Assembly: GCA_964468655.1 (NCBI GenBank)
Contig: CAYXUG010000030.1
Span: 1-26,323, forward strand
Reading direction: 5' to 3'
Origin: CAYXUG01 sp964468655
Lineage (GTDB): Bacteria > Fidelibacterota > Marinisomatia > Marinisomatales > CAYXUG01
DNA: 26,323 nucleotides
The notes under the pieces are model-generated. The model ran no database searches. It was not told the DNA's origin and saw only the letters and a list, made by a program, of their open reading frames with translations. Shown piece after piece: positions 1 to 8,354 of the stretch. Within the stretch, counting starts at the first letter, position 1, and the number at the start of each line of letters is the position of its first letter. A program made the position numbers and the translations under genes.

Positions 1-35
1 ATGGCTTCTTTAACTCCCAAAACTGTAAACCATGT

Positions 36-1301
36 CTATGGTAAGACACTAAAATCAAAATACTTAAAAACAGATTCTGATATGTAATGAGTACCAAAAA
101 TTAACCAAGTATCAACCTTATTCTTTTTGACATTTAACAGGTTGATTGAATTGTCAATTGAACCGCCGTTTATAGCATTTACGCCACTATCGGTTAATTT
201 GATACTTAACTCTTCAGAGGAGTAAAAAGTATCATGATCTGAGGTTGTTGTAATAATCATTTGAAAAAAATCTTGTAAATATGATCCAATTTCCTCTATT
301 TGTTTTTTGCTTTTAAATGCACACAACCCCCCAAATGTGGAGTCAGGATATAGTTCTTTTAACGAACTGGTGACTGCCATTATTCCATGGGGATTATGTG
401 CTGTATCATAATATATCGGAGGATCATTTGATAAAAGTTGGAGCCGACCAGGCCACTTTACCTCTGAAAGTCCCTTTTGAACAATCTCTTTTTTTAATCC
501 GCTTTCAAACACCTGACATACAGTAATTGCAGTTTGTGCATTTTCTGTTTGATGATGACCCGCTAATGGGACTGTCAATTGTTGACCATTGATTTCAAAC
601 GAAGTGTTTTTAACATCTAATTGAATGTTTTTTACCGGGGAAATTTCTGAAGATTGATATATTCCTATATCCAATTTTTCAGCTTCTTCGAAAATAATTT
701 TCATAACTTTGTCAGATTGTTTGCTGGTTACTGTTGACACACCCTTTTTTAAAATACCGCATTTTTCTCTGGTGATCGATTCCAAATTGTATCCTAGAAA
801 TTCCATGTGGTCAAAATCAATGGGAGTGAAAACGGTAAGTACCGATTTGACTGTATTGGTTGAGTCAAGCCTCCCTCCCATTCCAACTTCAACAACGGCA
901 ATATCAACATTGTTGTGGGCAAAATATGACAGTGCCAACGCACTTGTTGTTTCGAAAAATGTCGCTTTTAACATTTGAATGTTATGTCGCTGTTCCTTAA
1001 GAAAATCGACAATATAATTGTCGCTCACCGAACAGCTATTTATTCGTATTCGTTCGTTATAGTGTACCAGGTGAGGTGAAGTAAACAGTCCCACCTTTCT
1101 TCCAGATTTTCCCAGGATGGAAGCAATCATTGCGGATGTTGAACCTTTACCGTTTGTCCCCGCCACATGGATGACAGGGAGATTGTTCTGGGGATTACCG
1201 CATTTTGATAAAAGGGCTTTGGTTCTGTGAAGCCCAACTTTGATTCCGAGTCTCCTTAAAGAAAAAAGATAATTTAATGTTCCGTTATCGAGGGAAGTCA
1301 T
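36..1301 (-). CDS. folC: Folylpolyglutamate synthase / dihydrofolate synthase
   Basis: Mur-ligase-family enzyme that adds glutamate to folates, and often also makes dihydrofolate from dihydropteroate, using ATP in the cytosol. The 421-residue length is normal for the family. The P-loop HVAGTNGKGST lies at residues 45-55, followed by the family block FETTSALAL and the VEVGMGGRLDSTN segment that binds Mg/ATP. The HMEFLG and EKCGI motifs of the central domain and a C-terminal ligase domain are also present. The start is ATG, with no strong ribosome-binding site. It is the last gene of the minus-strand operon, 21 nt after murI. Family assignment is secure. Whether it has one activity or both cannot be read from sequence alone. 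Confidence 0.95.
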   Translation of the reverse strand: MTSLDNGTLNYLFSLRRLGIKVGLHRTKALLSKCGNPQNNLPVIHVAGTNGKGSTSAMIASILGKSGRKVGLFTSPHLVHYNERIRINSCSVSDNYIVDFLKEQRHNIQMLKATFFETTSALALSYFAHNNVDIAVVEVGMGGRLDSTNTVKSVLTVFTPIDFDHMEFLGYNLESITREKCGILKKGVSTVTSKQSDKVMKIIFEEAEKLDIGIYQSSEISPVKNIQLDVKNTSFEINGQQLTVPLAGHHQTENAQTAITVCQVFESGLKKEIVQKGLSEVKWPGRLQLLSNDPPIYYDTAHNPHGIMAVTSSLKELYPDSTFGGLCAFKSKKQIEEIGSYLQDFFQMIITTTSDHDTFYSSEELSIKLTDSGVNAINGGSIDNSINLLNVKKNKVDTWLIFGTHYISESVFKYFDFSVLP

Positions 1302-1322
1302 TTGTAGTGATTGTTTAGAAAT

Positions 1323-2120
1323 TTAATCTATATTGGCTAAAGACACTTCTTTAAGGTCTTTGCCGATGAATCTTTTTCCCAATTCCTCGAATTTTTGAGG
1401 GAAATCCGTAACGAAATATTTGATGGTGGGGTCAGCATTTTCTGCTAATAAATTATTTTTTTCAAGAATCCTTTTTATTTCATTCGCCACCGATGTTGCA
1501 GAATCAACAAGTTTTACGTTTTTGTTCAATGATTCTTTTATTATCTTTTTCATGAGAGGATAATGGGTGCATCCGAGAATGACGACATCCACAAAACTCT
1601 CATTGAAAGTTTGGAGATATTCTTTTGCGATTTCAGAAGCGATAGGATGATCTGCCCAACCTTCTTCTACCAGCGGGACAAACAGCGGGCAGGGTTGTTC
1701 AGTGACTATACAGTTTGGATTGATTTCCTTTATTGCAGAATTATATGCACCTGAATGTATGGTAGCGTGTGTACCAATTACACCGATGTGATTGGATTTT
1801 GAGATATCAACAGCCGCTTTTGCGCCCGGCTCAATAACACCGATGATTGGGATTGAAGTCATTTCCAGCAAGACTGGAAGCGCCATTGCTGTGGCTGAAT
1901 TGCAGGCGACCACCATAAGTTTAATATCCCTTTGGATTAGAAAATTGACAACTTGTTTCGATGAGGATATGACAGTTTCCGGACTTTTACTTCCATAGGG
2001 AAGTCGTGCTGTATCTCCGAAATAAAGTAGTGATTCGCTGGAAAGAAGTTTTCTTATTGCTTTTACAACGGTAAGACCACCTAATCCTGAGTCAAATACA
2101 CCAATGGAATTGTTGTTCAT
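1323..2120 (-). CDS. murI: Glutamate racemase
   Basis: Converts L-glutamate to D-glutamate for the peptidoglycan stem peptide, without cofactor, in the cytosol. The 265 residues match the family length. The N-terminal FDSGLGGLTV motif is at residues 9-18, and the two catalytic cysteines sit in VACNSAT (Cys73) and LGCTHYP (Cys184). The PYGSK loop that binds substrate is at about 41-45. The ATG start overlaps the stop of the upstream amidase gene by 4 nt (ATGA), so translation is probably coupled. Its place beside a cell-wall amidase fits a peptidoglycan operon. Confidence 0.96.
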   Translation of the reverse strand: MNNNSIGVFDSGLGGLTVVKAIRKLLSSESLLYFGDTARLPYGSKSPETVISSSKQVVNFLIQRDIKLMVVACNSATAMALPVLLEMTSIPIIGVIEPGAKAAVDISKSNHIGVIGTHATIHSGAYNSAIKEINPNCIVTEQPCPLFVPLVEEGWADHPIASEIAKEYLQTFNESFVDVVILGCTHYPLMKKIIKESLNKNVKLVDSATSVANEIKRILEKNNLLAENADPTIKYFVTDFPQKFEELGKRFIGKDLKEVSLANID

Positions 2121-3613
2121 CCTTTTGCTTCCTCTTTCACTATCTTTTCATATTTATCCTTAAATTGTCTTACGCCATTGTAAATAGATTGTGCAATACT
2201 CTGTCGATATCCGGGTTTTCTTAAATTTTTTTCTTCCTGTGGATTGGATAAAAATCCTACTTCCACCAAAATGTTCGGCATTGATGCGCCAACGAGAACA
2301 TAAAATCCTGCCTGCTTAACTCCCCGGTCAGGTGATGGTATGCTTTTTCTCAACTCAGTCTGAATCATAGACGCTAAATCTTCACTTTCTTTCATAGATG
2401 CGTTTTGGACGAGTGAAGCAACGATAAAATTGTCCTTCAAAAGATTGTCGTAACGGGAGACTTCCTCCTCCATTTTGATAACAGCGTTTTCTCTTTCCGC
2501 AACATTCGCTGCATCTTCAGTTTTACCGGGCCTTAAAATGTAAGTTTCAAATCCCTTCACCCTTCTGTTTTTGTTTGCATTGGCATGAATACTGATAAAA
2601 AGTTTTCCATTATTATTGTTTGCTATTGTTGTCCTTTTCCACAGAGGTATAAAAACATCTTCTTCCCGTGTATAAACAACTTTTACATTACTGTATTTTT
2701 CGAGCAGTGTTCCTACTCTTCTTGCAATATCTAGTGTTACAAATTTTTCTGATAGACCGTAATGTCCGTTTGTCCCGCTATCCTTGCCGCCGTGTCCAGC
2801 ATCAATGATGATTGTATTAATATACCATTGATCTCGTATCATTTTTATTTTTTCAGAACTGAAACTCAATGGTGTTCTCAGGGATAAAACGATTTCTTTC
2901 GGATCTTGATTTACATAGATTTCATTTCCCTCTATGGATGAGCGGAGTTGAAATGCAAATTGGACAGACTCTACCGATTGGTCAATATCAAAAGACCGGA
3001 TAACTCCACTTGGAACTGTTCTTGAAAGAAACGTGGAATCTACTCTGCCCCCATTGATTGTTAAATAAAACCACCCATTTTTAGATGCCCACCCAGTAAT
3101 CTTTTTTTCATTAAAAATTTTATTTGTTTTAAAACTGATAAGTGTACCATTTGCCTTTTCATTGAATGATATACCAACAATATTGAATATTTCAAGTTCA
3201 ACTACAATCACATTACGATCTGATTCGTAGGTTATTCCTTTTGAAACATTTTGATTTAAAATTGACAGAAAAGATTTGATGGGAAGATAGATATCATTTC
3301 CATCGTAATGGGCAAAATGTGTCATCTGAAAAACTTTATCGTTAACATTGAGAAAACTGCTGTTGCTAGAGATTTTAACTCGATTATGATTGATATAAAA
3401 AACAGTTTTACCACGTTCAATATTCTGGAAGCTTCTTGCAGAAAGAGCCGCAATTAAATCATTTGTGGAGATGAAAAATGTATTTCCGAATTGTAGTGAT
3501 TGAATTGACGAATGTTTATCAGGGTCATTTGGGAAATAAACTGAAATTTCTCCACAGATTGAGAGGGACAGGAATAAATTAAAATAAATGATAATATAAA
3601 TTAATGTTTTCAT
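2117..3613 (-). CDS. N-acetylmuramoyl-L-alanine amidase (Amidase_3) with AMIN-like N-terminus
   Basis: Periplasmic zinc amidase that cleaves the bond between muramic acid and the stem peptide, typically during cell separation or wall turnover. A hydrophobic signal peptide covers residues 1-20. Residues about 22-130 resemble a protease-inhibitor/amine-oxidase-like beta domain, and about 140-250 an AMIN-like targeting domain. The catalytic Amidase_3 domain runs from 268 to 490. Visible zinc ligands are His274 (DAGHGG), Glu289 (LSEK) and His343 (SIHAN), with catalytic Glu451 in EVGFLSN. The inserted stretch 365-400 is acidic and helical, like the regulatory helix of AmiB/AmiC enzymes. It is translationally coupled to murI (4-nt overlap). 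The exact Ami paralogue is not assignable. Confidence 0.93.
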   Translation of the reverse strand: MKTLIYIIIYFNLFLSLSICGEISVYFPNDPDKHSSIQSLQFGNTFFISTNDLIAALSARSFQNIERGKTVFYINHNRVKISSNSSFLNVNDKVFQMTHFAHYDGNDIYLPIKSFLSILNQNVSKGITYESDRNVIVVELEIFNIVGISFNEKANGTLISFKTNKIFNEKKITGWASKNGWFYLTINGGRVDSTFLSRTVPSGVIRSFDIDQSVESVQFAFQLRSSIEGNEIYVNQDPKEIVLSLRTPLSFSSEKIKMIRDQWYINTIIIDAGHGGKDSGTNGHYGLSEKFVTLDIARRVGTLLEKYSNVKVVYTREEDVFIPLWKRTTIANNNNGKLFISIHANANKNRRVKGFETYILRPGKTEDAANVAERENAVIKMEEEVSRYDNLLKDNFIVASLVQNASMKESEDLASMIQTELRKSIPSPDRGVKQAGFYVLVGASMPNILVEVGFLSNPQEEKNLRKPGYRQSIAQSIYNGVRQFKDKYEKIVKEEAKG

Positions 3614-3643
3614 TCTCAGGCTGGAATTTATTCAGATGTTGAC

Positions 3644-5521
3644 TCAGAAGGCAATATCCATTTGAAATCCTCCGTCACTTTTTGGAATTGACCAAGAATG
3701 AGTTTCGTCGTCATACTGCCAGTTTTGCCTCATTCTAAATGAAAGATGACTATTTCTCTGAAAACTATACCTTAAAAACATTGCCAAAGATTGACCCTGT
3801 AAATAGAATGCTCTACTTCTTAATTCCCCCGGTAAATTCATATCCCAAACATATACCCGGGATGTATAATCTTCAGTATCATAACCAATCCAGTGGAGAG
3901 ATAATTTGGCATTTTTCTTTTTGAGATGTGCTTTCAAAGAAAGAGATTTCCCTATACTGAAATTATTTTGATCTGTCGCATTTACCCAATCAAACTGAGA
4001 TTGAATTTTTATCATAGGCAATACTTGTCTGGTTAATGATAGTCTCCATGACTCCTTTGATGTAATGAAAATTCCGTTAAATACAAAAGGATCATTGTAT
4101 GTAATTGAACTTTCAACAGATTTTTCTTCTAACTTCCATCTTATGGAAAAGTTTATTTTCCGCCAACGGGCGGTTAATTGATTTCCTGTTTCAAAACCAT
4201 TCACTGGTGCAAATGACTCAACACCGGAGACCTGCCTGTACATATCACCATAAGTGATTAATTTATACTTGCCTGCATTAATAATAATCACCTGATAGAT
4301 CCCCATTTCATTGAGTTCACTGCTTCCCCATTCTCTGAATGGCTGAGTCCGGGGACTTGTAAATCCATCAGGATAAAATCTAAAACTGCTTAACCACTTC
4401 AAGGATTCGCCTGTCACAGAAAAGCCACTGATGTAAGCCAATTTATTTCCAGTTGAAGATGCCACTTCACCAAAGAGATTGAAATTATTTTTGTTCCATT
4501 TTCCATAACAAGACAGATATGAACTTGAGTTTAATCCAAGTGGTGTTTCGGTGATCATCCGCCATGTCTGAGAGGAATATATTGTTCCAAAAAGAAAATC
4601 ACTTTTTTCATGATACCAACCGACCAATGCAATATTTTCATAAATATTGTGTTTTCTGTTTAATTCAGTCTCTGTTTGGTGGAGACCAGTATTCGATATA
4701 GACCTTAATACTCCGTCATCTATGGAGGCATCTCTTGGATTTGATGTTATGGAAATGAAAAAACGCCCCGCAGAAGTTGTATAATCTACTCCAACTCCCC
4801 TCAAAGACCAATACTCTGTTGTAGAACGATTTGGTTTGATGCCTTTGCCCACTTTTTGAAGCTGGCTGAAATTTTCCATTAATTTAACCTGTTTTGTTGT
4901 ACGTCCAAATAAAAGCCCGTATCCGGTATGAACCTGATGATTTCCTAACGAAAATTTTACATTATTTCCTATTTTCAACAAGAGGTATCCGCTAACGTAA
5001 TCAGTAAGTGTGGGCTCAAGAGGATCCCGTTCTATGATAAAGCCCGCTGTTATTGAGCGTAGTGTAAATTCAGATTGAAGCAACAATCTTTCATCTTCAC
5101 CTGAGTTTGCCCATCTGCTTCTAAACCAGACAGACTTTTCACCAATTATTTTTATTGTTGATATAAGTGGTATTAATTGACGTCCCAAATTGGATATGTC
5201 TGGGATTTGAAGGACATCATCAATGGAATTGAAAATAGAGGTTACTTTCCGTGCAGCCAGAATAAGAGAAATATCACTTTGAGATAGAAGAGGCACATTG
5301 TCGAGCATTTTCTCTGATGCGGAGTTCAGATTTATCGGTTGGCGGGTATAATTTTCAAGTATCATGATTTCATCATCAGTAAGCATTGCTTCATCTTCAT
5401 TCACTTCAAAATTCGTGAGAAAATCCTGAAGCGTTTGACTGACTAACAAGCCGCTAACGCAAAATGAAATGAAAACCAATCGTGTGGCTGAGTGATAGAT
5501 GTGGATGAGTTGCGAAAGCAT
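3644..5521 (-). CDS. Helix-hairpin-helix protein with outer-membrane barrel-like body
   Basis: A 625-residue exported protein of uncertain function. Residues 12-29 form a signal peptide. A helix-hairpin-helix unit follows at about 62-118, with the PINLNSAS start and the NVPLLSQSDISLI hairpin typical of ComEA-like DNA-binding or protein-contact domains. From about 130 to the end the sequence is rich in alternating aromatic/polar strands (such as KIGNNVKFSLGNHQVHTGYG), ending in a strand closing on Phe, as in outer-membrane beta-barrels. Proteins with this layout occur in Bacteroidota and relatives, where they are usually left unnamed. The ATG start lies inside the preceding gene, giving a 68-nt overlap. 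Starting later would remove the signal peptide. Confidence 0.8.
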   Translation of the reverse strand: MLSQLIHIYHSATRLVFISFCVSGLLVSQTLQDFLTNFEVNEDEAMLTDDEIMILENYTRQPINLNSASEKMLDNVPLLSQSDISLILAARKVTSIFNSIDDVLQIPDISNLGRQLIPLISTIKIIGEKSVWFRSRWANSGEDERLLLQSEFTLRSITAGFIIERDPLEPTLTDYVSGYLLLKIGNNVKFSLGNHQVHTGYGLLFGRTTKQVKLMENFSQLQKVGKGIKPNRSTTEYWSLRGVGVDYTTSAGRFFISITSNPRDASIDDGVLRSISNTGLHQTETELNRKHNIYENIALVGWYHEKSDFLFGTIYSSQTWRMITETPLGLNSSSYLSCYGKWNKNNFNLFGEVASSTGNKLAYISGFSVTGESLKWLSSFRFYPDGFTSPRTQPFREWGSSELNEMGIYQVIIINAGKYKLITYGDMYRQVSGVESFAPVNGFETGNQLTARWRKINFSIRWKLEEKSVESSITYNDPFVFNGIFITSKESWRLSLTRQVLPMIKIQSQFDWVNATDQNNFSIGKSLSLKAHLKKKNAKLSLHWIGYDTEDYTSRVYVWDMNLPGELRSRAFYLQGQSLAMFLRYSFQRNSHLSFRMRQNWQYDDETHSWSIPKSDGGFQMDIAF

Positions 5522-6257
5522 AGCTGACTTCTTGATTAAAAAGTGTGATAAGAAAAGCGCCTGTTATTTGTGTGGGGTGGTTTATAAATCCGGTACTTAC
5601 TTGAACTTGTTTCAGCGGTTTAAACAAAACACCAAACTTGAACCTGGGTTCAAATTGAAGGTCTTTTTCAACTTCTACCATTGATAATAAATGATCACTG
5701 GGAGAATATGTAAATCCTGTGGCAATGACCTGTGGGAGATATTCTTTGGATATTCCAATCCGGGGTGTATTCAAATTGTGGTACAGCAGTGACCAATTTA
5801 TGTCGGGATTAATATTGTAGGTTAATGAACTGGATATTCCAAATGAAGTGGTATTCCCATAATTTTTTATGGTTAACTGATAAACATTGAATAACAACCC
5901 AACCGTCAGAACGTTTTTTATTTTCCTCGAAGTTGAGGTTGAAAATGTGGTTTCCTTATAGAGTTGATTTCCCATTGAATGAAATCCTGATGTCAAATGA
6001 TATGAATAAAAAGGTATATTTATAATTCCCCCATACTGTCTGAAATCTTTAATATTGAATGGAGAGGAAAAATAAAAACCGGATTTAATTTTATTGTGTG
6101 AATTCAATGCACCGGGGTGGATTAGATTTACAAGAGGTGAATTTTCAGAAATAAAGTAGGAATATCCGGCACCAATTTGGAGTGGAGAAAAAGTAGTTAA
6201 TTCAAATGCCGGAAATAGGACGGAAGAAAAAATGATTATTTTTATTATCACCCTCAT
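5454..6257 (-). CDS. PorV/PorQ-like outer-membrane protein
   Basis: A 267-residue protein with an N-terminal signal peptide (residues 1-18, MRVIIKIIIFSSVLFPAF). The rest is made of short amphipathic beta strands separated by turns, as in FadL/PorV/PorQ-like barrels of the FCB group. The segment NSPLVNLIHPGALN at about 39-52 resembles the conserved early N-P-A type turn of those proteins. The C-terminal strand HTIGFHFIL looks like a normal barrel end, so the protein is probably complete. It is the first gene of the minus-strand operon and overlaps the helix-hairpin-helix gene, so the two may act together at the outer membrane. The specific substrate or role is unknown. Confidence 0.65.
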   Translation of the reverse strand: MRVIIKIIIFSSVLFPAFELTTFSPLQIGAGYSYFISENSPLVNLIHPGALNSHNKIKSGFYFSSPFNIKDFRQYGGIINIPFYSYHLTSGFHSMGNQLYKETTFSTSTSRKIKNVLTVGLLFNVYQLTIKNYGNTTSFGISSSLTYNINPDINWSLLYHNLNTPRIGISKEYLPQVIATGFTYSPSDHLLSMVEVEKDLQFEPRFKFGVLFKPLKQVQVSTGFINHPTQITGAFLITLFNQEVSYAFATHPHLSLSHTIGFHFILR

Positions 6258-6315
6258 TAATTCAAATGTAATATGGTTTTAGTATAAATACAACACTGCA
6301 ATTTTAATTCATTTT

Positions 6316-6340
6316 CACTTCTATTTTTAATTTAGAAGTG
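6316..6340. promoter_or_regulatory. Perfect 8-bp inverted repeat in divergent intergenic region
   Basis: CACTTCTA (6316-6323) and TAGAAGTG (6333-6340) are exact reverse complements separated by 9 AT-rich bases. They lie between the divergent porV-like gene and the mutase B12-subunit gene, 63 nt before the latter's ATG at 6404. It could be an operator for a dimeric regulator or an mRNA leader hairpin. It has no T-tract, so it is not a normal terminator. Confidence 0.45.
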
Positions 6341-6403
6341 CGAAATTGCCCCCGCCTACCTCGTGGAAGATTATTAAATTTGAATAAATTGAAAAAAAAG
6401 TTT

Positions 6404-6817
6404 ATGAAAAGGAAAATTAGAATTGTAATGGCAAAGCCGGGCCTTGATGGGCATGACCGGGGCATAAAAGTTTTAGCCCGCGCCTACAGAGACGCCGGTA
6501 TGGAGGTGATTTATCTGGGACTAAGACAGACTCCGGAAATGATTGTGAATGCAGCGCTTCAGGAAGACTCCGAGGTCATTGCATTGTCTGTTTTATCAGG
6601 AGCTCACATGACAATGTTTTCCAACACATTGGATTTAATGAAAACAAAAGGCATGGATGATGTTCTTTTGGTGGGAGGGGGAATTATTCCAAAACAGGAT
6701 ATGGAAAAACTGGAGGGAATGGGTGTTGGAAAACTTTTTGGACCGGGTACACCAATAAAAGAGACGATCGATTTTATCGAAAATTGGGTAAAAGAAAACA
6801 AGTGGAAGAATGACTAA
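6404..6817 (+). CDS. mcmA2: Methylmalonyl-CoA mutase, B12-binding (C-terminal) subunit
   Basis: Stand-alone cobalamin-binding subunit of a split methylmalonyl-CoA mutase, which interconverts methylmalonyl-CoA and succinyl-CoA. The 137-residue product starting MKRKIRIVMAKPGLDGHDRG matches family length and start. The reading frame is open back to 6338, but the extra 22 residues are basic and unlike the family. The B12 motif DxHxxG is Asp15-His17-Gly20, with LSVLSG at 61-66 and the VGGGI loop at 90-94. The large catalytic subunit is not in the window. Its stop overlaps the next gene by 8 nt, and pairing with a propionyl-CoA carboxylase subunit supports a propionate/methylmalonyl-CoA route. Another B12 mutase of the same family (for example isobutyryl-CoA) is possible. 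Confidence 0.88.
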   Translation: MKRKIRIVMAKPGLDGHDRGIKVLARAYRDAGMEVIYLGLRQTPEMIVNAALQEDSEVIALSVLSGAHMTMFSNTLDLMKTKGMDDVLLVGGGIIPKQDMEKLEGMGVGKLFGPGTPIKETIDFIENWVKENKWKND

Positions 6818-8354
6818 ACGATTCGCCACCTTAAATGAATACAGGAAAAAAGCCCTTGAAGGAGGAGGCCCTGAACGGTTAAAAGTACAGCGAGAAAAAG
6901 GGAAATTAACAGCCCGAGACCGTCTTGAACTTTTGCTGGATGAAGGTTCGTTTCAGGAGACCGGTATATATGTGAAACACCGTTCATCTGATTTTGGATT
7001 GGAGAATAAGAAGTTTTTGGGAGACGGTGTGGTAACCGGGCACGGTATTATACACGGGAGGCAAGTTTTTGTTTTCGCTCAGGATTTTACGGTTATGGGT
7101 GGATCTCTTTCGGAGACCAATGCTCAAAAAATCTGCAAATTAATGGATCTTGCTTTAAAAGTAGGTGCCCCCATTATTGGATTAAACGATTCTGGAGGGG
7201 CAAGAATTCAGGAAGGAGTCGCTTCCTTAGGTGGATATGCTGACATTTTTCTAAGGAATACACTGGCTTCCGGTGTTGTACCCCAGATTTCCCTGGTTTT
7301 AGGTCCCTGCGCTGGTGGTGCTGTTTATTCACCTGCAATTACAGATTTTATAATTATGGTCAAAGGGACAAGCTATATGTATGTAACAGGTCCTAATGTG
7401 GTAAAGACAGTTACTCATGAAGATGTATCACACGAGGAATTGGGAGGTGCCACTACTCATGCTTCCAAAAGCGGTGTTGCACATTTTGCCTGTAAAAATG
7501 AGGTGGATGCGTTTGAAACTTTAAAAAAATTGCTGTCCTTTCTACCTCAAAATAATTTAGATGATTCTCCGGAAGTTGGTGAGAGAGATCCTGTGAACAA
7601 GGAAAATGAGGAACTGGATACGATTGTACCTGAAAATCCCAACAAACCTTATGATATGCACGATGTGATTTCCAGGGTGTTTGATACGGATAGTTTTTTG
7701 GCTGTGCATGAGCAATTTGCTCAGAATATCATTGTAGGATTTGGGAGATTAAATGGCAGAAATGTCGGTATTGTTGCGAATCAGCCCGCTCATCTCGCTG
7801 GTGTTTTGGATATTAATTCTTCGGTAAAGGGTGCCCGGTTTGTAAGGTTCTGCGATGCCTTTAATATTCCGTTGGTCGTCTTAGAAGATGTACCGGGATT
7901 TTTACCTGGGACGGAGCAGGAATGGGAAGGAATTATTCGTCATGGCGCTAAACTTTTGTATGCTTTCTGCGAAGCCACCGTGCCAAAAATAACCGTAATT
8001 ACTCGAAAGGCATACGGTGGTGCATACGATGTTATGAACTCGAAGCATATTCGGGGAGATATGAATTTTGCATGGCCCACAGCAGAAATTGCGGTGATGG
8101 GGTCTAAAGGTGCCGTTGAAATAATTTTTCGAAAGGAGATTGCTGCTGCTATAGACTCTGAAAAAATGGAAGAAAAACTGATTCAGGAATACAGGGAAAA
8201 GTTTGCTAACCCTTTTGTTGCAGCAGAAAGGGGATTCATTGACAACGTAATTGAGCCCAGGAAAACACGATATCATTTAATAAAATCATTGGATCTACTC
8301 GATACGAAAGTCGATTCAAATCCAAAGAAAAAACATGGGAACATCCCCTTATAA
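6810..8354 (+). CDS. pccB: Propionyl-CoA carboxylase beta subunit (carboxyltransferase)
   Basis: Carboxyltransferase subunit that moves CO2 between biotin and an acyl-CoA; cytosolic. The 514 residues cover both crotonase-fold halves. The first oxyanion-hole glycines lie in GPCAGGAVYSP (165-175) and the second in RKAYGGAYDVM (399-409). Asp407 sits where Asp favours propionyl-CoA over acetyl-CoA in characterised actinobacterial enzymes (Asp versus Ile). The SGGARIQEG block at 128-136 is typical. The start ATG overlaps mcmA2 by 8 nt. No biotin carboxylase or biotin carrier gene is in the window. A decarboxylase alpha subunit (MmdA) or transcarboxylase 12S subunit is closely related and cannot be excluded. 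Confidence 0.93.
   Translation: MTKRFATLNEYRKKALEGGGPERLKVQREKGKLTARDRLELLLDEGSFQETGIYVKHRSSDFGLENKKFLGDGVVTGHGIIHGRQVFVFAQDFTVMGGSLSETNAQKICKLMDLALKVGAPIIGLNDSGGARIQEGVASLGGYADIFLRNTLASGVVPQISLVLGPCAGGAVYSPAITDFIIMVKGTSYMYVTGPNVVKTVTHEDVSHEELGGATTHASKSGVAHFACKNEVDAFETLKKLLSFLPQNNLDDSPEVGERDPVNKENEELDTIVPENPNKPYDMHDVISRVFDTDSFLAVHEQFAQNIIVGFGRLNGRNVGIVANQPAHLAGVLDINSSVKGARFVRFCDAFNIPLVVLEDVPGFLPGTEQEWEGIIRHGAKLLYAFCEATVPKITVITRKAYGGAYDVMNSKHIRGDMNFAWPTAEIAVMGSKGAVEIIFRKEIAAAIDSEKMEEKLIQEYREKFANPFVAAERGFIDNVIEPRKTRYHLIKSLDLLDTKVDSNPKKKHGNIPL

Noticed and set aside
1..49. Minus-strand frame open from a GTG at 47-49 to the window edge, overlapping the folC end
   Set aside because: Only 16 codons are visible and nothing in them is recognisable, so a downstream gene cannot be supported.
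6338..6403. Upstream extension of the mutase B12 subunit
   Set aside because: The extra residues are basic, contain a GC-rich repeat-like stretch and half of the inverted repeat, and are absent from the family; ATG at 6404 fits family length.
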